Assembly (NCBI RefSeq): GCF_003990185.1
Contig: NZ_RZHF01000015.1
Location: forward strand, 136 to 64,135
DNA: 64,000 bases
Reading direction: 5' to 3'
Origin: Vreelandella nanhaiensis
GTDB lineage: Bacteria; Pseudomonadota; Gammaproteobacteria; Pseudomonadales; Halomonadaceae
Below are positions 56,687-64,000 of this stretch, piece after piece. Below the pieces are notes generated by a model. It had not been told where the DNA came from and made no database searches. It saw only the letters and a program-made list of their open reading frames with translations. Within the stretch, counting starts at the first letter, position 1; each line of letters opens with the position of its first letter. The position numbers and the translations under genes are program-made.

Positions 56687-57117
56687 TAAAAAGGCTTCAC
56701 AACGGCGAGGAGCACGATCACCACCAAGGCAACCACCGGCGCTTCATTAAACCAGCGGAAGAACGTATGGCTTTTCGTGCAGCGGTCCTGGGCAAACTGC
56801 TTTAAATAGATCAGGCAAACGTGGTGATAGGCAATCAACAGGACAACAAAGGTAAGCTTGACGTGCATCCATCCCTGGCTAAACCAGCCGGGCACCAAGT
56901 ACAGCATCGCGCCGCCAAAGATCAGCACCAGAATCATCGAGGGCGTCATGATACCGCGATACAGCTTGCGCTCCATGGTCTTGAAATACGCCATCGACTG
57001 ATCGTCGTTCTTATCCCGCGCCATGGCGTGATACACGTAAAGCCGCGGCAAATAAAACAGCGCGGCAAACCAGGTCACCATAGCCATCAAATGCAAGGCC
57101 TTTAACCATATGTACAT
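56686..57117 (-). CDS. hemJ: Protoporphyrinogen oxidase HemJ (UPF0093)
   Basis: A 143-aa inner-membrane protein with four hydrophobic spans. It has HLMAMVTWFAALFYLPRLYVYHA near the N-terminus with His9, and LTFVVLLIAYHHVCLIYLKQF later. HemJ oxidises protoporphyrinogen IX in bacteria without HemG or HemY. Its location near hemL fits heme synthesis. It lies 14 bp after the clcA stop and overlaps thiD by one base. Confidence 0.92.
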   Translation of the reverse strand: MYIWLKALHLMAMVTWFAALFYLPRLYVYHAMARDKNDDQSMAYFKTMERKLYRGIMTPSMILVLIFGGAMLYLVPGWFSQGWMHVKLTFVVLLIAYHHVCLIYLKQFAQDRCTKSHTFFRWFNEAPVVALVVIVLLAVVKPF

Positions 57118-57131
57118 TGTCTCTCCTTAAC

Positions 57132-58922
57132 TTACACGGCTGAATCATTATCTTTTGGGTCGGCGTAATAATAGTAACGCTCAATGGCGCCGCGAGTGAT
57201 GATACCTGAAATTCGCTGCTGCTTTGGCCGATAGCCGTGCACAACGTAAAGTGCATCCAGGGCATCATCTTGAAGCTTCAGGAACGCCTCGGAAAGCGTT
57301 GCCTGTAAGCCGATGGGCGCCAGCTCAAGGCGCTGGCCGGGAATTTCCAGTAAATCCACTTGCTCATGCTCGGGTGGCGCCTTGTCTTCTAACGCTTCAT
57401 CATGCTCCAAGAGCCAGCGTGCAAGTGTTGCACCCTTCAAGGCCAGCACGGTCTTTTCTTCGCTTGAACGCTCAATAATTAGCCATACCGGGTTAGACTC
57501 AAGAAGCCGCCGGGCCTGATCAACCGTTATCAGGCGCTCGGTGCGCACCAGGCTACGCTCCATCACCGCTGGCACCGATACGCGAGAAAGCGCCTGCATC
57601 AAAGGCTGCTGAAGTGGGTGCAAACCATAGCGCACGGCACTGATAAAAAAGCCTTCGCAGCCGGTGAGCTGGCGCGCAGTCAAGCAGGCCACCACAACCG
57701 CAAGCATCCCCGGCAGCATGATACTGGGTGTGTGAGTCAGCTCCATCAGGGCCATCAGGGCCGCCAATGGGGCCTGCAGAACGGCCCCCATCATCGCGGC
57801 CATACCCAACATGGCGAAAATGCTAGGGTCGGCCGCCTTGTCAGGCCACAGCCAACCACCCAGCATGCCAATCAGCGCCCCGGTAGCTGCACCTACCACC
57901 AGTACGGGGCCGATAATACCGATGGGTATGCCTCCGGATACGGTCAGCGCGGTGATCAGTAATTTGGCAATCATCAGCGCCAGCAGCACCTTGATCTCCA
58001 ATTGATCATTCAAGACACCCGCCACACTGTCGTAGCCGATACCCTGAACCTGGGGAAACCACCAGGCCACAACGCCGGTTGCCACACCCACAGCACTCAG
58101 ACGAAGCCATAAAGGCCATTGCTGTAGGTGTGTGTTACGCGAAATATGAATGAAAAGCCCAGCCAGCAGACCCACTATCAGGCCCAGAATGACCACCCAA
58201 GGCAGGTTCATCAACGAGCCAAGGGCGACCTCGGGGATGCGAAATGCGGGCTCATTACCGTACACTACCTGGGCGACCATTGCCGCCATGGTAGATGCCA
58301 GAATGACCGGCATGAAGCTCATTAGGGTGTACTCCATCATGACCACTTCCATGGCAAAGATGACCCCGGCAATGGGAGTATTGAATGATGCGGAAATACC
58401 CGCCGCCGTACCGCAGGCCACCAACACGCGCAAGCTATTGTTAGGTAGGCGGAGCTTGACCCCCAACCCGCTTGACGCGGCAGCGCCTAGATGAATAGCA
58501 GGGCCTTCCCGACCGGCAGAAAGCCCACCAAGTACTGACACCACACCCACCCACCACTGATTCAACCAGTTACGTAGCGGAAAACGCCCCTGATGATAGG
58601 AAAGCCGCTCAATGACATGCCCAACGCCCAGTTTATGGGCAGAAGCTTTCTGACGATAAAGCAGCACGCCAATTAAACTGACGGCAACAAGCGGTAGCAA
58701 CGAACGCAGCCCGGGAGGCAGCCCCTCAAACGCTTCCGGATTACCTTCCGGCATGTAAAGCACAGCACCAGCTTCCAGTAACAGCCGAAAGGCGACCATC
58801 ACCGCTCCGGTAATCACCCCGGATACCAGCCCCAGCACACAAAGCTGCGGCAGAGCATCAACATTGGCCAATTGGCGCCGAAAACTCTCAAGGGTGAAAT
58901 CAGACCGAGAAAAACGCGCCAC
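57132..58922 (-). CDS. CLC family chloride channel/antiporter with CBS domains
   Basis: A 596-aa membrane protein with the CLC fold (about residues 20-430) and a C-terminal pair of CBS-like domains. The gating glutamate motif GREGP is present in GLSAGREGPAIHLGAA, and SGGIPIGIIGPVLVVGAATG matches the third anion motif. The first motif, GSGIP in E. coli ClcA, reads GVGHV here, so the pore serine is missing. A GTG at 58922 with AGGA 8 nt upstream is preferred; an ATG at 59024 would add 34 non-CLC residues. First gene of a run with hemJ, thiD and hemL. Confidence 0.86.
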   Translation of the reverse strand: MARFSRSDFTLESFRRQLANVDALPQLCVLGLVSGVITGAVMVAFRLLLEAGAVLYMPEGNPEAFEGLPPGLRSLLPLVAVSLIGVLLYRQKASAHKLGVGHVIERLSYHQGRFPLRNWLNQWWVGVVSVLGGLSAGREGPAIHLGAAASSGLGVKLRLPNNSLRVLVACGTAAGISASFNTPIAGVIFAMEVVMMEYTLMSFMPVILASTMAAMVAQVVYGNEPAFRIPEVALGSLMNLPWVVILGLIVGLLAGLFIHISRNTHLQQWPLWLRLSAVGVATGVVAWWFPQVQGIGYDSVAGVLNDQLEIKVLLALMIAKLLITALTVSGGIPIGIIGPVLVVGAATGALIGMLGGWLWPDKAADPSIFAMLGMAAMMGAVLQAPLAALMALMELTHTPSIMLPGMLAVVVACLTARQLTGCEGFFISAVRYGLHPLQQPLMQALSRVSVPAVMERSLVRTERLITVDQARRLLESNPVWLIIERSSEEKTVLALKGATLARWLLEHDEALEDKAPPEHEQVDLLEIPGQRLELAPIGLQATLSEAFLKLQDDALDALYVVHGYRPKQQRISGIITRGAIERYYYYADPKDNDSAV

Positions 58923-58958
58923 GAAGACCGTCCTTTGCTCTTGTGTTGTAGTCCTCTT

Positions 58959-58979
58959 GTGTATCATACACCGATACAC
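58959..58979. promoter_or_regulatory. Inverted repeat in the clcA-argC divergent gap
   Basis: GTGTATC and GATACAC form a perfect 7-bp inverted repeat with a 7-bp spacer between the divergent clcA and argC genes. It could be an operator for either gene. Confidence 0.4.
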
Positions 58980-59056
58980 TTCGACAGCCTGCGGCAACCT
59001 GTTTAGGCTGTTAATTATTAACATGTCCCAAAGGCGATACTCGCAAGGAGTGGTTT

Positions 59057-60091
59057 GTGATTAAGGTCGGCATTGTTGGCGGTACCGGTTACACCGGCGT
59101 TGAGCTACTCCGGTTACTTGCCCAGCACCCCAACGTCCATGTTGAAACAATTACCTCGCGTTCGGAAGCGGGCGTCAAAGTATGCGATATGTACCCCAAC
59201 CTGCGTGGCCACTATGATACGTTGGCCTTCAGTGAGCCCGATGCAAAACAGCTTGGCGCCCTGGATGCGGTCTTTTTCGCCACGCCCCACGGGGTTGCCC
59301 ACGCCCTGGCTGGCGAGCTTCTAGCGAATGGCACGCGCATTATCGATCTTTCGGCCGACTTTCGCCTGCGCGATGCCAAGGTATGGAGCGAGTGGTACGG
59401 CCAGGCCCACGGCGCCCCCGAACTTTTGGAAGAAGCCGTTTACGGCTTGCCTGAAATGCACCGTGAGAAAATCAAAACCGCACGGCTGATCGCTGTTCCC
59501 GGCTGCTACCCGACCGCCGTTCAGCTGGGTTATCTGCCGCTGCTGGAGGCGGGCTTGATTGATCCACAACAGCTGATTGCCGACTGTAAGTCCGGCGTCA
59601 CGGGTGCCGGCCGCGGTGCCAAAGTGCCTTCTCTGCTGGCGGAAGCCAGTGAGTCATTCAAAGCCTATGGCGCCTCGGGTCATCGTCATTTACCCGAAAT
59701 TCGCCAGGGGCTTAATGACATGCAGACAAGCCCGGTGGGCCTAACCTTTGTGCCCCACCTGACACCCATGATTCGCGGGATTCACGCCACGCTTTATAGC
59801 CAGCTCACCGCCCGCGCGGAAGATCTTCAAGCGCTATTTGAGCAGCGCTATGCCCATGAGCCGTTTGTGGATGTCATGCCCGCGGGAAGCCACCCCGAAA
59901 CGCGCAGCGTAAAAGGCATCAATACGTGCCGCCTGGCCGTACACCGTCCGGAAGGCAGCAATACGGTAGTGGTACTGTCGGTCATCGATAATCTGGTGAA
60001 AGGCGCCTCAGGCCAGGCCATTCAGAACCTGAACCTGATGTTTGGCTTTGATGAAACCATGGGCCTCACCGCCCCGGCGCTCATGCCTTAA
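59057..60091 (+). CDS. argC: N-acetyl-gamma-glutamyl-phosphate reductase
   Basis: Third step of arginine synthesis, NADPH-dependent. The 344-aa protein has [17 protein letters not shown] at residues 5-21, the catalytic Cys150 in [13 protein letters not shown], and [13 protein letters not shown]. The start is GTG, fixed by AGGAG 6 nt upstream. A perfect 10-bp hairpin follows the gene. erpA comes next, an order also seen in pseudomonads. Confidence 0.96.
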   Translation: MIKVGIVGGTGYTGVELLRLLAQHPNVHVETITSRSEAGVKVCDMYPNLRGHYDTLAFSEPDAKQLGALDAVFFATPHGVAHALAGELLANGTRIIDLSADFRLRDAKVWSEWYGQAHGAPELLEEAVYGLPEMHREKIKTARLIAVPGCYPTAVQLGYLPLLEAGLIDPQQLIADCKSGVTGAGRGAKVPSLLAEASESFKAYGASGHRHLPEIRQGLNDMQTSPVGLTFVPHLTPMIRGIHATLYSQLTARAEDLQALFEQRYAHEPFVDVMPAGSHPETRSVKGINTCRLAVHRPEGSNTVVVLSVIDNLVKGASGQAIQNLNLMFGFDETMGLTAPALMP

Positions 60092-60123
60092 GCGCTAATA
60101 TCTTAAAAGCTTAGCCACCCTTG

Positions 60124-60150
60124 CAGAGGGCAACGTCAAATTGCCCTCTG
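60124..60150 (+). terminator. Hairpin after argC
   Basis: CAGAGGGCAA (60124-60133), 7-nt loop, TTGCCCTCTG (60141-60150): perfect 10-bp stem with no following T-run. Likely an RNA 3'-end hairpin or weak terminator. Confidence 0.55.
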
Positions 60151-60171
60151 TTGGATGCGTCAATACAATAG

Positions 60172-60201
60172 TTGACCCTTTTGCTCGGAATTACCCATAA
60201 T
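60172..60201 (+). promoter_or_regulatory. Putative erpA promoter
   Basis: TTGACC (60172-60177), 18-bp spacer, CATAAT (60196-60201); predicted start near 60208. A direct repeat AATTACCC overlaps the -10 region and could be a regulatory site. Confidence 0.5.
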
Positions 60202-60249
60202 TACCCCCCAATGCCGATTATTCGTTCTTAAAGCTCGCGGGAGGTACCC

Positions 60250-60603
60250 ATGAGCGGTGCAGAAGCTTTTGTTCCAACCCCTTTAATGCTCTCCGATAGT
60301 GCGCGCAAACGTATCAGCGCACTGATGGATGAAGAGAATAACCCCGCACTGAAGCTTCGTGTCTACGTCACTGGCGGCGGCTGCTCGGGTTTTCAGTACG
60401 GTTTTGACTTTGCCGATAGTGTCGCCGAAGACGATACGGTGATTGAGTTCGGCAACGCCACGCTGGTGGTTGACCCGCTCTCTTACCAGTATCTGGTCGG
60501 CTCCACGGTCGATTACGAAGAAGGCCTTGCTGGCGCGCGTTTTCGTGTTCAAAACCCTAATGCCACCACCACTTGCGGTTGTGGCGCTTCCTTTATGGTC
60601 TAG
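60250..60603 (+). CDS. erpA: Iron-sulfur cluster insertion protein ErpA
   Basis: A-type carrier that delivers Fe-S clusters to apoproteins. 117 aa (E. coli 114), with the three cluster cysteines: Cys45 in [11 protein letters not shown] and Cys109 and Cys111 in TTCGCGASF. Short acidic N-terminal extension before [11 protein letters not shown]. It stands alone between argC and the amino-acid ABC transporter. Confidence 0.96.
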   Translation: MSGAEAFVPTPLMLSDSARKRISALMDEENNPALKLRVYVTGGGCSGFQYGFDFADSVAEDDTVIEFGNATLVVDPLSYQYLVGSTVDYEEGLAGARFRVQNPNATTTCGCGASFMV

Positions 60604-60707
60604 GGCTGTTAACCCTTGTAGCGTTAATAACACGTGTTCCCCGTGACTTGACGCCTTGCCGGTTTCTCGCCAAGGTTGATAGGTCAATAATCGTTCATGC
60701 GGCGTTC

Positions 60708-60729
60708 TAAAGAGATTATCGCCTCTTTA
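60708..60729. promoter_or_regulatory. Inverted repeat before the ABC transporter operon
   Basis: TAAAGAG and CTCTTTA form a perfect 7-bp inverted repeat with an 8-bp spacer, 35 bp before the start of the binding-protein gene. It could be a leader hairpin or an operator. Confidence 0.4.
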
Positions 60730-60764
60730 AAACGCTTCAGAGCTAATAAAATACGGGAAAACTA

Positions 60765-61562
60765 ATGAAAGCCACAGTCACTAAAATAGTAACAAAAACA
60801 GCTATCGCGTCCGCTATTGCCCTGAGTCTTGGCAGTGCCACTGTTGCCATGGCCCAAACATCGACTGTTAACGTCGCCACCGACCCAAGCTTTGTACCCT
60901 TTGAAATGATGGATCCAGAAACCGGTGAGATGGTCGGTTTCGATATGGATATCATCAATGAAATCGCCGAACGAGCCGGCTTCGACGTCAACCTGACTAC
61001 CATGGAATTTTCCGGCATCATTCCGGCGGTTCAAACCGGTAGCCAGGAAATTGCCATTGCCGGCATCACGATTACCGATGAGCGCGCACAGATTGTTGAT
61101 TTCTCGGATCCGTACTATGACTCAGGTCTGCAAATTATTGTTCGCGCCGATAATGAAGACGTTTCTTCTCTCGAAGATCTTCAGGGCTTAACGATTGGCA
61201 CCAAGATCGGCTCTACCAGTTATGACTTTCTCCAGCAGGAATTAGGTAGCGATGCAGACATCACTCCTTATCCAGGCACGGCGGATATGTACATGGCGCT
61301 GATGGGTCGTAACGTCGATGCAGTGCTTTACGACTCCCCCAACGTCGCCTACTTCACCCAGACCCGCGGAGAGGGCCGTACGAAAGTGGTTGGCCCTTTG
61401 TATGAAGGCCAGCAGTACGGCATCGTTTTTCATAAGGGCAGCGAGTGGGTTGAGCCTGCCAATGAAGCACTCGCGGCCATGCGTGAAGACGGCACCTACG
61501 ACGAGATCTACGCAAAATGGTTTGGTGAAGCGCCCAGCGAAGTGTCGCCCAGCGAAGAGTAA
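60765..61562 (+). CDS. Polar amino-acid ABC transporter substrate-binding protein
   Basis: A 265-aa periplasmic binding protein with a Sec signal (about residues 1-30, ending VAMA-Q). The mature part has the family 3 solute-binding layout: [67 protein letters not shown] and a closing [11 protein letters not shown]. This resembles glutamine- or arginine-type binding proteins; the ligand cannot be fixed from sequence. First gene of a three-gene operon. Confidence 0.9.
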   Translation: MKATVTKIVTKTAIASAIALSLGSATVAMAQTSTVNVATDPSFVPFEMMDPETGEMVGFDMDIINEIAERAGFDVNLTTMEFSGIIPAVQTGSQEIAIAGITITDERAQIVDFSDPYYDSGLQIIVRADNEDVSSLEDLQGLTIGTKIGSTSYDFLQQELGSDADITPYPGTADMYMALMGRNVDAVLYDSPNVAYFTQTRGEGRTKVVGPLYEGQQYGIVFHKGSEWVEPANEALAAMREDGTYDEIYAKWFGEAPSEVSPSEE

Positions 61563-61604
61563 ATAGGCCTACAGGCTTACTCTCACCACTCTCTACTTGG
61601 CACA

Positions 61605-61630
61605 GGGCCGGGCGGCCATTCCCCCGGCCC
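61605..61630 (+). repeat. Intercistronic hairpin after the binding-protein gene
   Basis: GGGCCGGG (61605-61612) and CCCGGCCC (61623-61630) form a perfect 8-bp GC stem without a T-tract. Such hairpins often stabilise the upstream binding-protein mRNA so that it is made in excess over the permease. Confidence 0.6.
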
Positions 61631-61671
61631 TTCGTCGTTATAACGTCGCTTTTCCCTCCTGGAGATAACGC

Positions 61672-62343
61672 GTGGACTTCGATTTTCAGTTTGATTGGTC
61701 GGCCGCAATCGCGTCGATCCCCTATCTGCTACCGGGCATTCCCTGGACGCTGTTGATTTCGTTTGGTGGTCTGGCGTTTGGCTTCTTTATCGGTATTTTC
61801 TTTGGCCTGTTGCGCATCAGTCCGATCCGCTGGTTACGCTGGGTTGCCGTCGTCTATATAGAAATATTTCGCGGTACGCCTATTCTCGTGCAAGTGCTAT
61901 TTATCTTCTATGGTCTGCCCCAACTGCTAGGTAGTCCCATTAATGCCTTGGTGGCGGGTATCGCCGCAATTGCCGTCAACTCGGGTGCGTACATTTCCGA
62001 AATTGTTCGTGGCGGCGTGCAATCAATCGAGCGTGGCCAGCGCGAAGCGTCGCTTTCCCTCGGGCTTTCGCGTGTTCAGGCGTTTCGCTACGTGATCTGG
62101 CCCCAGGCCTTTCGTCGGATGATTCCACCGCTGGGTAATCAGGGCATTATCAGTATTAAAGACACCTCTTTGTTTTCCGTGATTGGCGTGGGTGAGCTGG
62201 TGCGCCAGGGGCAGATTTACATCGCCACCACGTTTACCGCCCTTGAGGTCTATTTCATGGTGGCGCTGATGTACCTGGCGATCACCTGGACCCTTTCCAT
62301 TCTTCTGCGCCAGCTTGAGCGCAGAGGCATTGCCGGCCAATAA
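61672..62343 (+). CDS. Amino-acid ABC transporter permease
   Basis: A 223-aa inner-membrane permease with about five spans, GTG start preceded by GGAG at a 7-nt spacing. It has [22 protein letters not shown] and the EAA loop [34 protein letters not shown] that contacts the ATPase, typical of the HisMQ/GlnP group. The single permease probably forms a homodimer. Confidence 0.92.
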   Translation: MDFDFQFDWSAAIASIPYLLPGIPWTLLISFGGLAFGFFIGIFFGLLRISPIRWLRWVAVVYIEIFRGTPILVQVLFIFYGLPQLLGSPINALVAGIAAIAVNSGAYISEIVRGGVQSIERGQREASLSLGLSRVQAFRYVIWPQAFRRMIPPLGNQGIISIKDTSLFSVIGVGELVRQGQIYIATTFTALEVYFMVALMYLAITWTLSILLRQLERRGIAGQ

Positions 62344-62354
62344 GGACACGTACA

Positions 62355-63125
62355 ATGACCGATACTGTGTCACCTACAACGCCGCCTATTGTGCGTATGC
62401 AGAAGCTCAACAAGCACTTTGGCAGCCTGCATGTACTCGATGATATCGACCTTGAGATTGTGCCAGGCGAAGTCGTCGTGATTATCGGTGCCAGCGGCTC
62501 GGGTAAATCGACCCTGATTCGCTGCATCAACGGCCTGGAAGAGTTTCAGTCGGGCACGCTGGCCGTTGATGGCAATACCCTGAAACCCGATGGCAAGAGC
62601 AGCAAGGCGCTGCAGACTATCCGTACCGAAGTCGGCATGGTATTCCAGCAGTTCAACCTGTTTCCCCATCTCAGCGTTATCGACAACATTACCTTGGCCC
62701 CCATGAAAGTACGTGGCTGGAACCGGGAAGATGCGGTCGCCACGGCTAAACGTCTGCTTGATCGGGTAGGCATTGCCGACCAGGCCAACAAGTACCCAAG
62801 CCAGCTCTCCGGTGGCCAGCAGCAGCGGGTGGCACTGGCACGCGCTTTGGCCATGGAGCCACGTTTGATGCTGTTTGACGAGCCTACCTCGGCCCTGGAC
62901 CCGGAGATGATAGGTGAAGTGCTGGATGCAATGCGTGAGCTTGCCAAAGAAGGCATGACTATGGTGATCGTTACCCATGAAATGGGCTTTGCCCGTGAAG
63001 TGGCTGACCGCGTTATCTTTATTCACAAGGGGGTAATTGCCGAACAGGGAACGCCTGAACAGATTTTTAGCACGCCTCAAAATGAGCAAACCCGTTCATT
63101 TCTGGCCCGCGTGTTAAAGCATTAA
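62355..63125 (+). CDS. Amino-acid ABC transporter ATP-binding protein
   Basis: A 256-aa ATPase of the polar amino-acid importer group. Walker A GASGSGKS at 45-52, Q-loop FQQFNLFPH near 97-105, signature LSGGQQQR at 151-158, Walker [14 protein letters not shown] at 171-183 and the switch histidine in [10 protein letters not shown]. It starts 11 bp after the permease and is followed by a strong terminator. Confidence 0.95.
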   Translation: MTDTVSPTTPPIVRMQKLNKHFGSLHVLDDIDLEIVPGEVVVIIGASGSGKSTLIRCINGLEEFQSGTLAVDGNTLKPDGKSSKALQTIRTEVGMVFQQFNLFPHLSVIDNITLAPMKVRGWNREDAVATAKRLLDRVGIADQANKYPSQLSGGQQQRVALARALAMEPRLMLFDEPTSALDPEMIGEVLDAMRELAKEGMTMVIVTHEMGFAREVADRVIFIHKGVIAEQGTPEQIFSTPQNEQTRSFLARVLKH

Positions 63126-63157
63126 TCGATAAAAACGCTCGCTTTACCCTGAATTTT

Positions 63158-63189
63158 AATGGCCTGTCCTTGTGACAGGCCATTTTTTT
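63158..63189 (+). terminator. Intrinsic terminator after the ABC transporter operon
   Basis: An 11-bp perfect stem (AATGGCCTGTC and complement, 63158-63168 and 63174-63184) with a 5-nt loop, running into a T-tract. Confidence 0.88.
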
Positions 63190-63192
63190 GCC

Positions 63193-63591
63193 TGTGGATA
63201 ATGTTTTTTGATTTTTCTTCTTCACCAGGCCCTACCCCCCATTAACAGGACCTTCAAGACAATAAGAAATTGACGGACTGACTTGTTCACAGGTGCGGTA
63301 ACAAACCCGGTATGGGAAGGTGGATAAGCGGTTATTTTTGAGTGGTGTGGGTAAGTCGCTTTTTCATCCACAGGGGCCACACCGCTTCTGCGCAGGCACT
63401 ACGCTGCTTAATCACATAAATGTGAACAATTTAAACAGCTGAAATTTATGCTAATAATCGTGTTATGCACAGAAACTGTCCACACTAGTAGTTACAACAT
63501 TAACAGAACTTCTCTTATTTTATTTTTATGTTGTTATTAATAGAGACAGATAGATGAATTGAGGTGTGGAAAAACCTGACGGTTACCCACA
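63193..63591. other. Candidate second oriC: DnaA-box cluster upstream of mnmG
   Basis: The 554-bp gap before mnmG has two perfect TTATNCACA boxes (TGTGGATAA at 63193-63201, TTATGCACA at 63463-63471). It also has at least seven one-mismatch or near boxes, at 63283, 63319, 63346, 63364, 63421, 63565 and 63583. An AT-rich run lies at about 63490-63545. No ORF is visible in the gap. Boxes occur in both orientations, as in the E. coli and Vibrio origins next to mnmG (gidA). Confidence 0.65.
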
Positions 63592-63679
63592 GGGGGTTTA
63601 TACTGGCGGGCTTATTGAATCTGGGGCCTATCCATCGGCTCCCATCATCCGTGCCAATTGGCACAAGAAGAGGTGTCTC

Positions 63680-64000
63680 TTGAATTACCCCGACCGCTTT
63701 GACGTGATTGTCATCGGCGGTGGCCATGCGGGAACTGAAGCCGCATTGGCCTCTGCTCGTATGGGCTGTCAAACCCTGCTGCTCACCCATAACATCGAGA
63801 CGTTAGGCCAGATGTCGTGCAATCCGGCCATCGGTGGCATTGGCAAAAGTCATCTGGTTAAGGAAATCGATGCACTGGGTGGCGCAATGGGGCTTGCCAC
63901 TGATTTGGGCGGCATTCAGTTTCGTGTGCTAAATGCTCGTAAGGGTCCTGCAGTACGTGCTACACGTGCCCAGGCCGACCGGATCCGCTATAAAGCGGCA
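63680..64000 (+). CDS. mnmG: tRNA uridine-5-carboxymethylaminomethyl modification enzyme MnmG, 5' part
   Basis: The window ends inside this gene; the first 107 codons are seen. The translation after the start reads [28 protein letters not shown], with the FAD-binding [10 protein letters not shown], then [35 protein letters not shown] and [13 protein letters not shown], nearly identical to E. coli MnmG. The start is TTG, placed by AGAGG 6 nt upstream. It works with MnmE on wobble uridine 34. It is normally followed by rsmG, parA and parB, which would encode the ParB acting on the parS sites here. Confidence 0.95.
   Translation, partial: MNYPDRFDVIVIGGGHAGTEAALASARMGCQTLLLTHNIETLGQMSCNPAIGGIGKSHLVKEIDALGGAMGLATDLGGIQFRVLNARKGPAVRATRAQADRIRYKAA

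Overview
The window is a chromosomal segment from a gammaproteobacterium, most likely a halomonad (Halomonas or a close relative). This is inferred from gene content, gene order and protein sequence style; no database search was possible. DNA is moderately GC-rich, genes are densely packed, and I see no rRNA, tRNA, CRISPR array, transposase or prophage. About 60 protein genes and one structured RNA (6S RNA) can be supported.

Layout. 0-4 kb: pyrB facing a ruvX-yqgE-gshB group and a CvfB-like S1 protein. 4-6.4 kb: sodium/solute symporter coupled to an unknown gene. 6.4-8.1 kb: rhodanese, secB, rsmE. 8.4-12.5 kb: gpmI-envC-ctpA. 12.5-18.5 kb: the conserved ygfB-pepP-ubiH-ubiI and zapA-ssrS(6S)-ygfA blocks, followed by a compact transcription unit for a 32-residue membrane peptide. 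18.7-32.4 kb: ilvA, rpiA and an LPS inner-core island (waaA, hldE, three GT9 genes including waaF, kdkA, a GT4, a GT2, an alkaline-phosphatase-fold transferase, hldD). Most convergent neighbours in this island overlap at their 3' ends. 32.5-37.2 kb: glyQ-glyS, a kinase-like gene and gmhB.

37.3-47.9 kb is the replication-origin neighbourhood: gyrB, recF, dnaN and dnaA on the minus strand, then rpmH, rnpA, yidC and mnmE on the plus strand. The dnaA-rpmH gap holds DnaA boxes and an AT-rich stretch. Five perfect 16-bp parS sites lie between 35.5 and 40.5 kb, two of them inside the recF reading frame. yidD is missing from its usual place between rnpA and yidC.

48-63 kb separates mnmE from mnmG: a MetE-like methyltransferase, rlmJ, an OmpA-type lipoprotein, hemW-rdgB, an AT-rich csgD-csgE pair with no curli subunit genes beside it, a clcA-hemJ-thiD-hemL run, argC, erpA and a polar amino-acid ABC transporter. 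The window ends in the first 107 codons of mnmG. The 554-bp gap before mnmG contains a second, larger cluster of DnaA-box-like sequences next to an AT-rich stretch, so there are two candidate origin loci about 20 kb apart.

Most genes are housekeeping. The observations most worth following up are the two DnaA-box clusters, the parS sites inside recF, the small membrane-peptide unit whose terminator is built into the end of ygfA, the orphan csgD-csgE pair, and the kinase-like gene next to parS.
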